DNA of 64,000 nt. Source: Mytilus trossulus (taxonomy: Eukaryota; Mollusca; Bivalvia; Mytilida; Mytilidae). The stretch covers positions 9,975,916 through 10,039,915 of the forward strand of contig NC_086375.1 of assembly GCF_036588685.1 (NCBI RefSeq), read 5' to 3'. Positions 1 through 14,800 of the stretch are shown one piece after another (the first letter of the stretch is position 1; every line of letters starts with the position of its first letter). The position numbers were made by a program, and so were the translations under genes. The notes beneath the pieces are model-generated. The model saw only the letters and a list, made by a program, of their open reading frames with translations, ran no database searches and was not told the origin of the DNA.

Positions 1-2709
1 TTTTATTGACGAATTTCTCTCGACACCGTTACTGAGTTACTGGCATTGTTTTATGTAAACTGATGCAGTATAACTTAATTAGTAAATAAAGAAGAGGGGC
101 AAAAAATACCAGAGTGACAGTCAAACTCATAGATAAAAAATAAAGTGACTACGCCATGGCTAAAAATTAAAAAGAACAAACAGATGTGACCTTCAAAAAT
201 CCCAAAACCAAATAGCATTAGATTGCTTTTGTGCTTATGCTTTCTAAGATTATGTGTATTTTGTTTTTTTGTTTATATGTTTAAACGACACAAAAGTCGA
301 GTTTGATCTTCGTTTTCAATTTGATAATATTTATGCATTATAAAAAAAAAGTGAAAATATGGTTCTTTTGTTTTTATATATATTTTGTTTATCTGAATAC
401 TGATTGGTAGCAAATTTACAAAAAAGAGAGTATCATAGTTTTACTTTTTAACACGGACAACCTTTGACTGCTTTGCGGCGTTTTACCCTTTGGGGTTTTT
501 TTTTTGTAGGTTTTGTTTAGACCCTTTAGGTTTTCATGTCCTCAAGCATGTCACATTTTTGTTCTTAAACCATATCAAAATGAAACTGAAAAGGGGTTTC
601 GTTTTACACTTTTAACTTAAGAGGGAAAATATATATCCTTTTTTTATGTGTATTAAATTTTGTTTTAATGTTTAATGTTTAAAAACGAACATAAAAGCCG
701 AGTTTGGTTTTTGTTTTCAATTTATTTTAAATATTTGTGTTTGATACAAAAATAGGAGAAAACATGGTTCTTTTGTTTGTATATTTTTGTTTAATATGAA
801 AAAAGAAAAAGAAAATGAACAAAAATCACGTAAATGTTAACATAATTATTATAAATCATAGCTACATTTTTATTTCATTTAAAATTTGTAGACGATTTCT
901 TGAATTTTGATAATATTTATGTCTTTATTGTCTGAAGGCTTTAAATCTTCTATATTTTTAACTAAAAAATCGTGATTGTATCTTGGTTATTGTTTCAAAA
1001 TTCAACAACTCGTTTTTGCAAAGTGAGCATTCAAAGTCGTATATCATGTTAATTGCCAACATGAATTTCAATAGAGAAATAACTAACCGTGAAAAAGTAA
1101 GATATTATCGGAAAAGTTTTAAGTTAAATTTTTAAAGCAATACAACAGTGCAGATGTTGTTTCCTATTTTACAAAATATTATTTGAAATTTTTAATTTAC
1201 AAAGTAAGAAATATTACTCAAACTAAAAAAAAGAAGAAAAACCCACGATAGAAATAAGATTTTGAAAATAAAGAATGCAACAATATGAATTATTTTGAAA
1301 ACATTAAGACTAATATATAATACCCATTTGCTGTCACAAATTATCTAATTAAGAGGCAATGATAGTAGTTTATCGATGTTCAAAGATTGCAAATCAATTT
1401 GAACATGCAAAACAATTGAAAACAACAAGGAGAACCACACGAACTTCAAAAGAAGCAAGACAAGGTTTGTCGACAGGTCAAGCGGATCTTGCTAGGTATT
1501 CATTACCCGCCATGCAAATCGAATAGATTAAGTCAAGTTGTCACAATAGGGACAATCTATTCATTCATAGAGGGGGAGGGTTGCGGAGGCGGTCCTGATC
1601 CCGAAATCCGGGCATAAAAATTATGAAAGCCCGAGGTTCCAAATTTTAAAAAAAAAAATCCCGACATCCCGAATTACGAAAAATGAATTCACGGATCCCG
1701 AATGGTTCACTCCCGAAATCAAGAGCTTTTAAACAACCCGATCCCGACGTCCCGTAAAAGCTCCTTCCCCCTTTTTATAGACATTGAGTCTATTTCACAA
1801 AAAAATACTTACGACTATGATGTATTGAATACTAAATTGTTCATGACATTCGATCAATCAATTTTGACACCGCCTTAAGACGACTAATCCGGTATCTTTA
1901 GTTGTAAGAAGTCGAAAAAATTACCAGTGGTGATTTGAGACACGGGCACATCGCTTCGGTCAACCAATTAGTGCATGTGATGTTGACCCTAAAATGTGTG
2001 TATTGACGATTTCTGTCGCTCGTTGTCGTATCATTGTTGGAGAAATTTGACTTGCCCCTGAAATATAACGGATCAGATGAACGTTACACGCATTTCCCAT
2101 AGAAAGAATTGGGTTAAACTGGTTTCCATACATGTGTACATACAAGTGCGTCACATATCAATTGCAAAATTTAAATGCCAAACGATGGATCGAGTAACTA
2201 ATCAAGAATGTTGAAAGGGAGCGTAAATCCCAAAAATGATATATAAATACAGTTCGGTATAGCGCATACCTAATTCGCCCTACATATATGTGATACAATT
2301 AAGGCATCCACTTTCAGTCCTGCCTTGTTTAAAAAGTGCATATCTATTATCTGCTTTTTTAAATATATTGGTTTTAAGGGCACCAGAATAATCATCTGAT
2401 TTGAAAAAATACCGATTGCGTCATATACCCGGATATTACATTTATACGTCACTTAAGATTGGCTTGGTGGGTGATGGTTGCATAGAAAAAGAGACATACA
2501 CCACTAGCTCCACAATCTTTTGAATGCATGCATTCGTGCAGGTTTTCCCCCTTATTCACATGATGCAGTTAGAGAATTCCGGAAGAATTAAATAGCTGAG
2601 AACAATGGTAAACTACTATTGCCTCTAGCTTATTACGTAGGGGCCTATTGTTGCGTCAAACTTTTAAATGCATTTGATACTATTTTGCTTATTTACATTT
2701 TTGTTATAG
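1..2709. other. Jagged intron upstream of the first visible exon
   Basis: No convincing coding exon is visible here. The preceding Jagged exon (DSL and EGF1-2) must lie to the left, because the exon at 2710 opens in phase 1. The stretch is AT-rich. Positions 61-175 resemble the tail repeat of the Penelope-like element at 41012 (same orientation). Positions 1570-1770 carry a repeat with recurring 'tcccga' words. The short frame at 1960-2154 (-) has no recognisable motif. Confidence 0.6.
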
Positions 2710-2829
2710 ACCTGAATTTCTGTGGTCGTCACCATCCTTGTACAAATGGCGGAATTTGTTTGAATTCTGCACCAAATCAGTATGATTGTAAATGTCCGCC
2801 TGGTTATTCAGGCAATAACTGTCAAAGAA
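2710..2829 (+). CDS. JAG1: Jagged exon: EGF3
   Basis: First Jagged exon in the window, phase 1 at both ends, 120 bp. It encodes [16 protein letters not shown] ... [10 protein letters not shown] with all six cysteines. The longer NSAPNQYDC loop matches Jagged EGF3. Acceptor TTATAG at 2704-2709, donor GTAAGT at 2830. Confidence 0.95.
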
Positions 2830-5800
2830 GTAAGTAAATAAACTCATCATAAATACTAGGATTACAATTTCATATTTACGCCAGACGCGCGTTTTGTCTA
2901 CAAAAGACTCATCAGTGACGCTCGAATACAAAAATGTGAAAAAGGACAAATAAAATACGAAGTTGAAGAGCATTGATGACCAGAATTGCTAAAAGTTTTG
3001 CCAAATACAGCGAAGGTAATCTATTCCTGAGGTAAAACGGCCATTAGTATTTCAAAAATTCAAAATTTGTTAACAGTAAATGTATAATTATGAACATATC
3101 AATGATAACTCATGTCAACACAGAAGTGCTGACTACTGGGCTGGTGATACCCTCGGGGAAATAAATCTCCACCAGCAGTGGCATCGACCCAGTGGTTGTT
3201 AATAAACTCATCATAGATACCAGGATTGAAATTTCATATTTACGCCAGACGCGCGTTGAGTCTACTAATTATATAAAAGTACTTATATGAATTTGAAGTA
3301 TTTTGAATAAACATTGAAACTTATCATAATACCAGGCTTAAAGTCGCATGTTTCGTTTCGTCTACAAAAGCCTTTCAGTGACGCTCGAAGCAAATCATTC
3401 ACACACAGAATTAAGTATGTAAATCTAGTAGAATTACCTTGCAAAACAATGATTTGATTTGAGAATGATTTGCATTAATTTTGAAATCCGTTATGTCATC
3501 AAAACAAAAGTGCAAAAAAGTACCTTCTCTAAGATAAATTTAAAAAAAGTCTGACAAAATCAGATGCAAGACTATTCAACCGATGGCACGAATGGAATAC
3601 AACTGTCATACTCCTTACAACATTTATTTACAACACAGTTTTTATGTTAGAATGTAGACATTTATATAACAAAAAATACATAAATCAATTAACTACTGAT
3701 TGAAAAAAATATTGTTAAGAAAATGGCTCATGTATAATGAAGAAAGCATTTCTCTACAAGTAATCTTTGAGTTAATACGATGACGAACGTGAAAGGAAAT
3801 TTCAGAAGTAGAACAATTTTCGCGGCTGTTCTTGACCTACTCTTCTCAAAGAAGGTCAGGACGGATGAACAGACAGCTAACAAAACAATTTCAAGTGAGG
3901 AAATAAATAAAACGCAACTCAAATAAAAGCTTTCTCATGCAGGTTAGCCTTGCTTGATTGCTTGCTGCACTACCCTTGTAGACGATATCAAACCAACGTT
4001 AAGGGAACGTCAAATCTAAAAATAGGCAAACAGGTTTTTTGGTTGTATGATATGAAAATCAAAAGCCTGAACACATCAAACGTTGTGGTATAATCATAAT
4101 TACCAGAACAAAAGAAATATAATTAATTATCTACTATTTTTATAATTATTTCAGCGGATTTGGCGTGTACTTCTAGTCCTTGTTTAAATGAAGCTACATG
4201 TGAGAATGAAAACGGCGGATTTAGATGTCATTGTCTTCCTGGCTGGTCCGGAAGTTTATGTGAAGAAAGTAAGCCCAATAACTGATATATTCTTGTCTCG
4301 AACAACTAATTTTTTAACCTGAATGTGTAAAATATAAAAAAAAGAAGATTTGGTTTGATTGCCAATGAGACAACTATCCACAAAAAACTTTTTTATGGTA
4401 ATATAAAGTATATCAGTTAAAATTTAATAGGATAAAAAACTACATTGGGAAAGGAAAAAGAAACGATCGCAGATTGGAAAACGTTGACAATGATCAAAGA
4501 AGGGGTTTATAGTGGACTTTGAGTTTTTCATTTTAAATGTATTGATAAGTTCTCCAGTTTCTAACTTTGGGAAGAAGTTCCTATGAGTATTTGATTTATT
4601 GTGGTTTGCTTTACGTCCAGCGGCAAACATCATACATGATCAGGACTAGGACACATTTAAAATCAACACAACAGGTAATTAGTGTAAATGGGGTCGACTA
4701 TAACAGTCGAGAAACACTGGAAAATGATAGTTAGACGATGTTATGGCAAAAGTAAAGAAAACAAAATACCATAAAAAGTATGAAAAAATTCACGATGAAT
4801 ATTTTTTTGCAATTGTGATTCCTTTGCAAAATGATATTTACCATCTTTTTCTTTACAGATATAAATGAATGCCAATCTAATCCTTGTTTACATGAAGGCA
4901 CGTGTGTTGATGACGTCAACGAATATCACTGCCAGTGTATATCAGACTGGCAAGGTCCTCAATGTCAACTGAGCAAGACTGAGTGTAGTGGAAGTCCATG
5001 TGTAAATGCTCATACTTGTGAGGATATGCTTGGAGATTATATATGTCATTGTTTGAAAGGCTGGAAAGGCAAAAACTGTGATATAAGTATGTTTAATTTT
5101 TATAAAAGAAAAAAGTGAAATAGCAAAACTATCGAACTAATGGCAAAATCAAACGATTGAATAACAACTTATATATTTCTGACTTGGTACAGGCATTTTT
5201 TTATGTAGAAAATGGTGAATTCAACCCGGTTTTATAGCTAGCTAAACCTCTCACTTGTATGATATTCGCATAAAATTACATTGACAAGGATGGGTGAACA
5301 AAACGAACAGACTTTTAATACTTTTAAACTAAGGATTTATTTATTCCAGGAATAGATTGTCTTAGTCGTATTTTTGGGAATTTTGGGCCCTCAATGCTCT
5401 TAAACTTTGTACTTTTTTGGCTTTATAACTATTTTGATCTGTTCGTCACTGATGAGCCTTGCGTAGTCGAAACGCATGTCTGGCGTATTTAATTATAATC
5501 CTGGTACTTTTGATAACTTTTTAATAGATAAAAATTGTGTAATTATCTTAATCAAGAAAATATTGTGTCTTTACAAGAATCAATAGTTGCCTCTGATGTG
5601 TTTGAGAGTTTAGCTGTTTTGAGATGTTCATCATATACTTATTGGTGAGACACGGGTCATAGATATTGTATTTTTCTAAAAATTACGGCTTAATTTTTGA
5701 AACTGATCATTTTTTTTTGAGAAAGTTTACCGTTAAATACAAGTGCATTTATTTCCTAGAAATATTACGCGTTTGAAAACAATATACTAATAAACAGAAA

Positions 5801-8800
5801 ACAGCCTTATTAAGCAATTGAAATTACCTTTTTGATAACAGGATAAATTAAGTCAACAGTACTTTACAATTGTTCTAATATCTGAATATATGTCTCCTGC
5901 TATAATTGCATCATCTGCCGAACGACGTTTTCAAAATATCACTATTGGAAATACGACATTATTGGTAACGTTGAAGATAAGAAGACAACTTTGGTATCTA
6001 AATATTTAAAGAAACCCCATTTCAATAATGTAGGAATAAAGAAAAAACCCGGGATTTAGTATTTTGCATACGCGTTTTTCTACACAGTGCTTAGTATTGG
6101 TCGAATCAAAACATTTAAAAACTAAAATTAATTGAGCAATTGAAGAGCTTTGAAAACCTAAAATTCCAAAACAATTGTTTAAAGTGAAAGATGCTACTCA
6201 AAGACACAATATTCATAGAAGGTATTTTACGGTTTTCTACAACAGACAAGACTTGAAGTGTCTTTGCCATATGCAAATCTCTAGTTTGTCATTCCAAGTG
6301 TTTAATAAAATTTAGGTACCAAGTCAAGAAGATGGACATTGTTATATTATTGCTCGTTTCTGTGTTTGTTACATTCTAACGTTGCGTCGTTTGCTTCTCT
6401 TATTTTTGAGTGTAAATTCACATTGCGATAAGACGTGTCACGGTACTTGTCTATCCCAAATTCATGTATTTGGTTTTGATGTTATATTTGTTATTCTCGT
6501 GGGATTTTGTCTGATGCTTGGTCCGTTTCTGTGTGTGTTACATTTCAGTTTTGTGTCGTTGTTCTCCTCTTATATTTAATGCGTTTCCCTCTGTTTTAGT
6601 TTGTTACCCCGATTTTGTTTTTTGTCCATGGATTTATGAGTTTTGAACAACGGTATACTACTGTTGCCTTTATTTAGGAACAAATTGACCGAGCTTTCAG
6701 ACAGATACCATGAATACCAATTCCATCGCATTAAGATAAAGCTGAAGCCAACCAATGACACGATTGCTGACTAAGAACCTGCAATCTTAATCATTGATGA
6801 TTTAGAATAGTACTCCAACTACTTTCTTCTAATACTCAAACCCTTTTATTCTCAATGACGTGCACTTGTTGTAAATATTTCATATTTGGCTTTTTGGCTG
6901 TAAACAATTAGAGTTTATCAATAAGTAATCTTTTATTGGCTGCCGGATTGATCAATTCAATTGCGGCATTTAGTATGATAGAGTTTTGGAAATTGCAAAA
7001 ACATGTTCAACTTAAAATTTGTCGTATATAGATGTAGACACAAACAGTATGCGTACTGATTATTGCATAACACAATTCTTACCAGAGGTACAGATTTCTT
7101 GTTTGCCTAAAAAAAATGTCTATTTCTTCAACTTCCTGTATGTGGAGTGCAAGGGTAAAATCAGCCTTACTTGATATGAAGACCTAGATGAAAAATGACT
7201 AAATGTTTTTATGCATGTACTAAGAAATGTTTTATTTATGACCTGCTATTTCTTTGTAATTTTTTATTTCTCTGTGGTCTTTTCTTGCTTAAGTCATGTG
7301 CTGTCTATTATATCATGTATAGTTTTCAAAAAACATATTATTTTTGTCGAGTTTTTCATTTCAGCAATAGGTTTAATCTGATACTATTTTGTTTAATTTG
7401 TGTAAAAATATTTTTAGCACGTTAATTATTGTAGATATCAACGATTGTCAATATCAGTGTCAAAATGGTGGACGATGCATCGTAAGTAGATAATATTTGG
7501 TGAAAATAAAGCTAATTATAGAATGTTCTTCATCTCAATAACAGGAGATGTAAGGATAAAAACAATGTCCATGTATTTGAAGGGAGAACTCTTTAGAGTC
7601 CAGTGGTCTAACCTTTTTAAAAATCGGCTTATGATTCTTAAATTAATTATGTTGTTTACCTGAACAAATGATTCTCACACACATCCATATTTTGCAATAT
7701 GTATAATACCGTGCCTAAAAACTCACAGCACGAATCGCAGAATAAACTTAGACAATCGTAATTTAAAGATGTTCAAATTTCATGAATCGGCGTTGAGAAG
7801 ATGCATTAAGTTAACGAACAAAAAAATGAAGGAATAACAAAAATCGAAAGGTGCAAGATTAGTTGCGTCGACAGAAGTAATTCATTACTTCTATGCACTG
7901 ATATATCCACCGTTCGAATCAAGACACAATATATCACAAACTGTTAAAGGACACAACCAGGGAATTACATATTATATTAAGGCGACAGAAGGTTACTGCT
8001 GTTCAAAACTTATAAATCGATAAAGAAGAGACAAATACAATTTAAAAAACAAACCTGCTGGAATTGCATAACCTCCAATCGGATGGGCGAACACATGTCT
8101 CTTGTGCGGTGGGACATACATATCGTAACGGTCACGTAACGGTCAACCCATTTGTGATGTGAAGGTGACAGTAAAAGATTTAGACACGATATCAAGATAT
8201 CTGATCCATAAATAGACCAAAGAAGAGTACAACATTCTCGTAGAAGAGATTTGAGAGTTACCAAAGATGCACAATAACCCAAAGTGACATACAATGATAC
8301 AAGCTCAAATGAAAAAACGGACCTGTTATGCCAAAAAAATGAAAACACGGAAAAACAAACAATTTTGCACAAAACACAACATAGAACGCAAAAGACTTAG
8401 TCCAACCAACCATATCCTAAGGCTTAGCTGAATTGTTATATATCGTGTTATATTTCCTTCTAGTCGATATATAGTGTCGTATTTTATTCACGTTAAGACA
8501 TGTTTTCGAGTCGATGAATCTTGTTTCCCAACATGACGCTATTATACGACAAATTTATTTATTCCTAACTTTCATTGTCACGTTTATGATAACAATGAAA
8601 CATTTGCAGATGGGATTAAATAGCAAGCAGTATTGCATTGAATAACTGCTCGATGCATTGTTTTTATAATTTTGTAATTATAATTGCTCTTTGCCTGTAC
8701 CAAGTCAGGAATATGACAGTTCTTGTCCATTCGTTTTTGATGCGTTTTGTTATTTAATTTTGCCATGTGATTATGGATTTTCCGAATTGATTTTCCTCTA

Positions 8801-11800
8801 AGTTCAGTATTTTTGTGATTTTACTTTTTGCAGGATCTTGTTGCAGATTACCATTGTTCATGTATTTCCGGTTATACAGGACGTAACTGTGAAAGTGAAA
8901 TAATGGAATGTAACAGCAACCCGTGTAAAAATAGAGCAAAATGTCATGACCAAATAGCTGGCTATAGTTGTGAATGTGTTCTTGGTTACTCGGGCTTTAA
9001 CTGTGAGGTAAGTGCAAAAATGTATTAGGAATTTATATTCAAAATCAAGAGTTTGGGAAGTCTACAGAACTTCAAAAACACATAATAAATGACAGAGGTT
9101 AAACTGAACATAACAGACTCGTCAACGGTCAACGACAGTAATTAAAATACATTCTTACATGACGACCTTTGAGTACACACTATTTTTTTTAAAATATATA
9201 CGACATTATAAGTAAATTATCATTTAAATACATCCAAAATTATCTAAATACATTATTGTAAATACTTTAAGCATGTCATCAATTCAGTTTGCTCCATTCT
9301 TTTTACGCCATTTGAATAGTGCGTTTAATTATGGGAACGGCAAATATTTGCCTCCACCTAGAGCGCCTCCAAAAGATTTACCATATTTGTCCTATTAGAA
9401 ACAAAATAAGTCATAGAGGCTTGAATATATCGTGATTTTACCACGGGTTGTCCCGTTATGCCGATATTTTACACCTCGTTATTGCTCAGGGTAAAATATT
9501 TGTCAGAACAGTCATCGCTCAGGGTAAACAATTTGTCATAAAGGGCCAACCGGTGGTAAAATCACGATATAGTCAAGCTCCCATGAATTATTTCTTAAAT
9601 ATCATATTCAGCAGGGGCACAAGTATACATAAAAAAAACTATAGTACCAGGTTTCATTTCGCGTGACACCAGGTTCTTGAATGAGCTTCATCAACTTTAA
9701 ATGCATATCAGTTGTTGAATTGGATCATTCCAATTGTAAGTCATAAAAGTAATCTGCTAATACACTCATAATATATACCAGGATTGAAGTTTTTTATTTG
9801 ATCCAGACGCGCATTTCGTCTATAAAAAACTAATAAGTGATTCTCGAATAAATACATGTCAAAAAGGCCAAATAGTATGAAGGTGGAGAGCATTTAGGAC
9901 CAAATTTGCCTCAAAATTCTGCAAAGTACTACTAGAAAAATCTATTCCTGAGTTAGAAAAACCTTAGTATTAAAAAAAATCCAAAGTTTTATAAACAGTT
10001 AATTTATAATTATGACCATATCAATGCTAATTCAAGTCAATACGAAACCACAGTGAATTGCTAGTAATAAGTTCAAATTTCTAAATTTTCGTAGACAACA
10101 AGCATCTTAATGTGTTTCATATATTTTTTGTTAATTCAGATTGACATTGACCCATGCTTTCCCAATCCATGCAGAAATGGTGCTAGTTGTTTTAACGTTC
10201 AGGATGACTTTTACTGTCATTGTACTAAAGACAGGAAAGGGAGATTTTGTGATGAAATCAAAACAACATGTGATTCGGATACATGTCAAGGTATGAAATA
10301 TTACTGTTCTGTTCTGGAGGCAGACAATACCCAAGGAAAATCTAAACTCAAAAGTTTAAGAGATACACACAAAATCACTTCAAAACAAACCCCGACGGTC
10401 TACAAAACACTGTATTATAAACTAATACCCGACCAACACAAATACTACCTCAATTTGGGTGTAATCCAATGATTTCCAGCTGCAATTGGCAGATTATCTT
10501 GCTCCACATATTACACCCGTCATGTATCTCAAGAGAGTACGTTTATATATTAAATGGAGTGGTTATGCATTTCAAATTAGTGGATTGATAGTACCACGTT
10601 CATAAATCATTGTTGCTGTACATGTGATATTTTTTCTATATTCATGCTCATGATTCAAGAGTAAGGGGGGATCATATAGGCTGTCACCTGTGAAACAAAA
10701 AAGACATTTAAAAAAAATAAGACAAAGCACAACACGGACAACTTGAGGAAGTTTTAACGTGAACCCCTTTTACTCAAAACTTTGGTTCAACCCAGGTGCT
10801 GTGAAATCGTCAGCATATTCTGCTTCGTATATGGCACCCACTGTATTGATGAGTATCTGAGTATACGTTTGTGTTATGGTTTATTCTTTGATATCAAAGT
10901 TGAGAAAGAGAGTGTGACAAGGACAATTTGAACATATACATACATTTCATAATGTATGACACAATGTTCACGCAACGCGAGCACATCTTCAGAACAAATT
11001 TAACGCTTGGTATCTTTGATGAGGTTTTTTTTCAGTCGACATATCTGGTTAATCCGACTAATGATGGAAGTATTTTTTATTGATATGAAAAACGCTTGCA
11101 CAATATGTAAAGATATTATGTTGTATATAAATAAAGGCAACAGTAGTATAGCGCTGTTCGAAAGACATAAATTTAGGTAAATACATCAACTATAAGAGGA
11201 AAACAACAAAACAACAGAAACACTAAAGTGCCCCCAAAAAACCCTAAACGACAATGCCGGTCACACTGAAACGAACTACAAGATAACAACTGACATTTTC
11301 CTGACTTTGTACAAGACATTTTAAGAAAAAAAATGGTGGGTTGAACCTGGTTTTGCGGCTAGCCAAAAACCTCGCGCTTTTATTGCAGCATTAACTACAA
11401 CACTAAAACGATTATACTATACGATACTATACGACAGGACTACTGTACATATAAATACAAGAACATCACGGACATAGAAATACAAAAAGTTTTAAATCTA
11501 TTTTAATTTCAAATCTATACCCAAACAACTGTTTTGTTATTGTAGTGATTGACAGCTGTACAATAGCTTTACCGAATAACAATTCCATAGGAGGAGTGCA
11601 ACTGATCTCATCAAATGTTTGTGGAAAGCACGGGATCTGTATAAGTAGACCTGGCGGCCAGTACAGCTGTGTTTGTGATACAGGATTTTCTGGAGCATAT
11701 TGCCATGAAAGTAAATACAAAATATGTCAATTTAATAACGTGTCATTCTTTTATTAAAATATACTATTATATATCTTGCTTTATAATACTCAATTATTCG

Positions 11801-14800
11801 GAAAATTAAAGCGGAAGCTTTTTCCCAAATTTACAAGTAGACTTTTGAACTCAAAAGCGATTACTTAACTTTTTTTTGTTTTTTTTTCAAACTTGTTATA
11901 AGCTTGATTCACATTATTGTTGTTTAAAGTATATTTGTTTAAGTGGTACTGACTACAAATGATATACTTATCTAAAATTGAGAATTGAAATGGGGAATGT
12001 GTCAAAGAGACAACAACCCGACCATTGAAAAAACAACAGCAGAAGGTATCTGTATGCCCAGAAACTTCATGAGCTTATTCATAGTGACCGATAATGTTTG
12101 CTTATGTTTTGTAATCATTGATGTTACTAAATACATTTTGATACAAGCCATACGACAAATTTTGTTTCCGTGCACGTGGTACTGCTAGAGATGCAGAGGT
12201 CGAAATTTTGTAAAACAAATACTTCTTAACTTCTTTATACATTCCTATTCTTTGTCCCCCCTCCCAAATAAAAAAGTCCAGCAGGTTTTTTTTGGGAGAA
12301 AAAATAGAAAATTAGGGTTGATAAAGATTACCACAGAAATTATAATATGTGTTTTTAGAAAAAAAAAGTCGAACTATTACAACATTTTTTATCTATCGAT
12401 GTAACGGATAAAAGCCATCTTTTAAAAAGATTCCACATGTATTGTCAATCGATCACTTTATTTATAAGAAATATGGAGGTAGTTGTTTTTATTATTAGTT
12501 TGTTATGCTTTGCATTTCTCAAGCAAAATAGTGTAATGTTCTATAGTTGTATCACCAATATTTATCTCATTTTCAGATATCAACGACTGTCTCAGTAATC
12601 CCTGTCAGAATTCTGGCACTTGTGTAGATATGGTAAACTCATTTCAATGTATATGTAAAGAGGGATACGAAGGCCTACTGTGTAACAACAGTAAGTAATA
12701 CATGTTTTAATTGTTTTTAGAACTATCCATTGACTTAGGTTGAGTTTGTTCTTGTTCAGAAATATGATAAAACCCAAAACTGCAGGTCAAAGTCTGTTTC
12801 TAAGTTTTGTTACAAGTCTTGCAGAAGAAAACAACCTCTTGGAAGGAACAAACTATCCTGGTTCTGCTAAATCACGTTTTGCAATTATAGATCAACCTAA
12901 GACTTAGTTATAACACATAGAATACTCAGGATGAAACGTATGTGTGTTATGAATATTATTTTTATTAGTACTACAAACGATATTTCAAAAGGAACGTTAA
13001 GAAAAATGGTACGGATAATCATAACTCGACTTTCCCGATTTTCATTAAATAAGATATACGAAATATTTTGGCGGTTATTATTTTGGCGCATTTAAAACTT
13101 TTATGAAGACCTTTGCAAATGCACTTTTAAACTAACGGAATTTATTTTGGCGATTGAGTTATATCCACGAAAATAGCCAAAAAATTACACCCAGCGAAAA
13201 GAACCCGCTATACGGTATATAACCTAGTAATAACGCTTTCATTGATGACTAAACATCTTAAAAGATGCCGATACAAAATATATATGTATATGACATTAGC
13301 ACTCATACCACATCTTCCTATATCTATTTACTTCAGGGTTTGTTTCTCGTGCTGTGTGAATGCAGTCGAATGTGTCCCCGTTCTGTATGTCTTTTTATTT
13401 TTCAGTTGTGGGTTGTTTGCCTGCGAGAGAGCTTTCACATGTTTGTTTTACTTAGATGGAGAGTTGTCTCATTGGCACTCATACCACATCTTCCTATATC
13501 TCTGAATAAACAGAATATTTTCTTTAAGGTGGTACCTAACACTACAGGGAGACAACTCTGTAAAGTCAGCTCAACGTTTTAATTACGTTGTGTCGTACAA
13601 GGAACATTAAGCTTCTCAATGATCAAAATTGGTGTTTGTCAAACTGCTATATAACCAGCGTAATTTTTCTGACAAAACGGTTGGTTCAAAATTTTTGAAA
13701 TTTTTATATTTTTGTTAAAGGGTCAAAGTAAATACTTTGACAAAAATTTATGAAAATTAAACGAGCCAAATTAATTTTAGTGAAAGTGTTGGGTACCACC
13801 TTAATATAACTGCTTTTTTAACTTATTTTATTTCAATTTTTATTAAATCCACATTGCTTTTTTTTATCGATGATTGACTGTATTGAATACATTGACTCTT
13901 TTTGTCCCTGAAATTTGTCGTTGAGCCTCTGATAAAATTTCTGTCTACTGCATAATACTACCATCCCAGTAGCAAGTGCATCGATAACGGTTTTGTTCCT
14001 TTGGTACATTCTTATTGTGTGTTTTTTATTACAATTTATGTGATGTAATTGTATTTAAACTTAAGCATGAAGTAACAATTGGCGTCTAGTCCACACACTT
14101 CTACGTCTGTCTTTATCTTTGACCTTCAATAAACATCATTCCTTGTATGTATTTTTGAACATGATTTTTTGATAACAATCCCAGTTGTAAGTGCATCGAT
14201 ACTGGCTTTATTAAAGTGGCACCTGGATATTATCTTGAATGTTTGCTAAATACGTGTAATTAGGGAGCGGCGAAAGAATCAAAAGGACATTCAACCTCGT
14301 AGGTAGAAAATAAACTGAACTCGCCATGACAAAAACAATTACAGACCAACAGACAAACAACAGTATATAAAATATAAAAACAAATATTTGCGACGATTTT
14401 ATTCCCGATATTTTTCTATTCGCGAAAGTCGTGAAAAAAACAACTAAAATCGCTCGCGAAAATTATACGGTTTTTAGAGAAAACGATTCTGCATCATAAT
14501 GATGTTTTTGTTTTTATTGTATTAATTCTGACATTTATTCAACAGATAAAAATGACTGTTATCCTAATCCATGTAGAAATAGAGGATCGTGCTTTGATCT
14601 GGTAGCTGACTTCATTTGCCAATGTCCAAACAATTGGAAAGGGAAGACATGTGCCCTGAGTGAGTATGTTGGTCAAGTTTAGTAACGAAGATACAAAAGA
14701 GATGCAAGTGATATATATCGATCTTGATGATGCAGGGAAAAGTATATCTTTCGGTTTCACTCAATGCAAGCATATTTATTTTAAAACAATAGTTATCAAA

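Noticed and set aside
8010-8372. 120-codon - strand open frame in a Jagged intron
   Set aside because: It has no domain, is low in acidic residues, is hydrophobic by composition and overlaps a dispersed repeat ('cataaatcgataaagaagag' type).
13242-13582. Two overlapping + strand frames of 87 and 105 codons
   Set aside because: They contain a duplicated 'ctcataccacatcttcctata' and run into the TTAA MITE. They are repeat sequence, not a gene.
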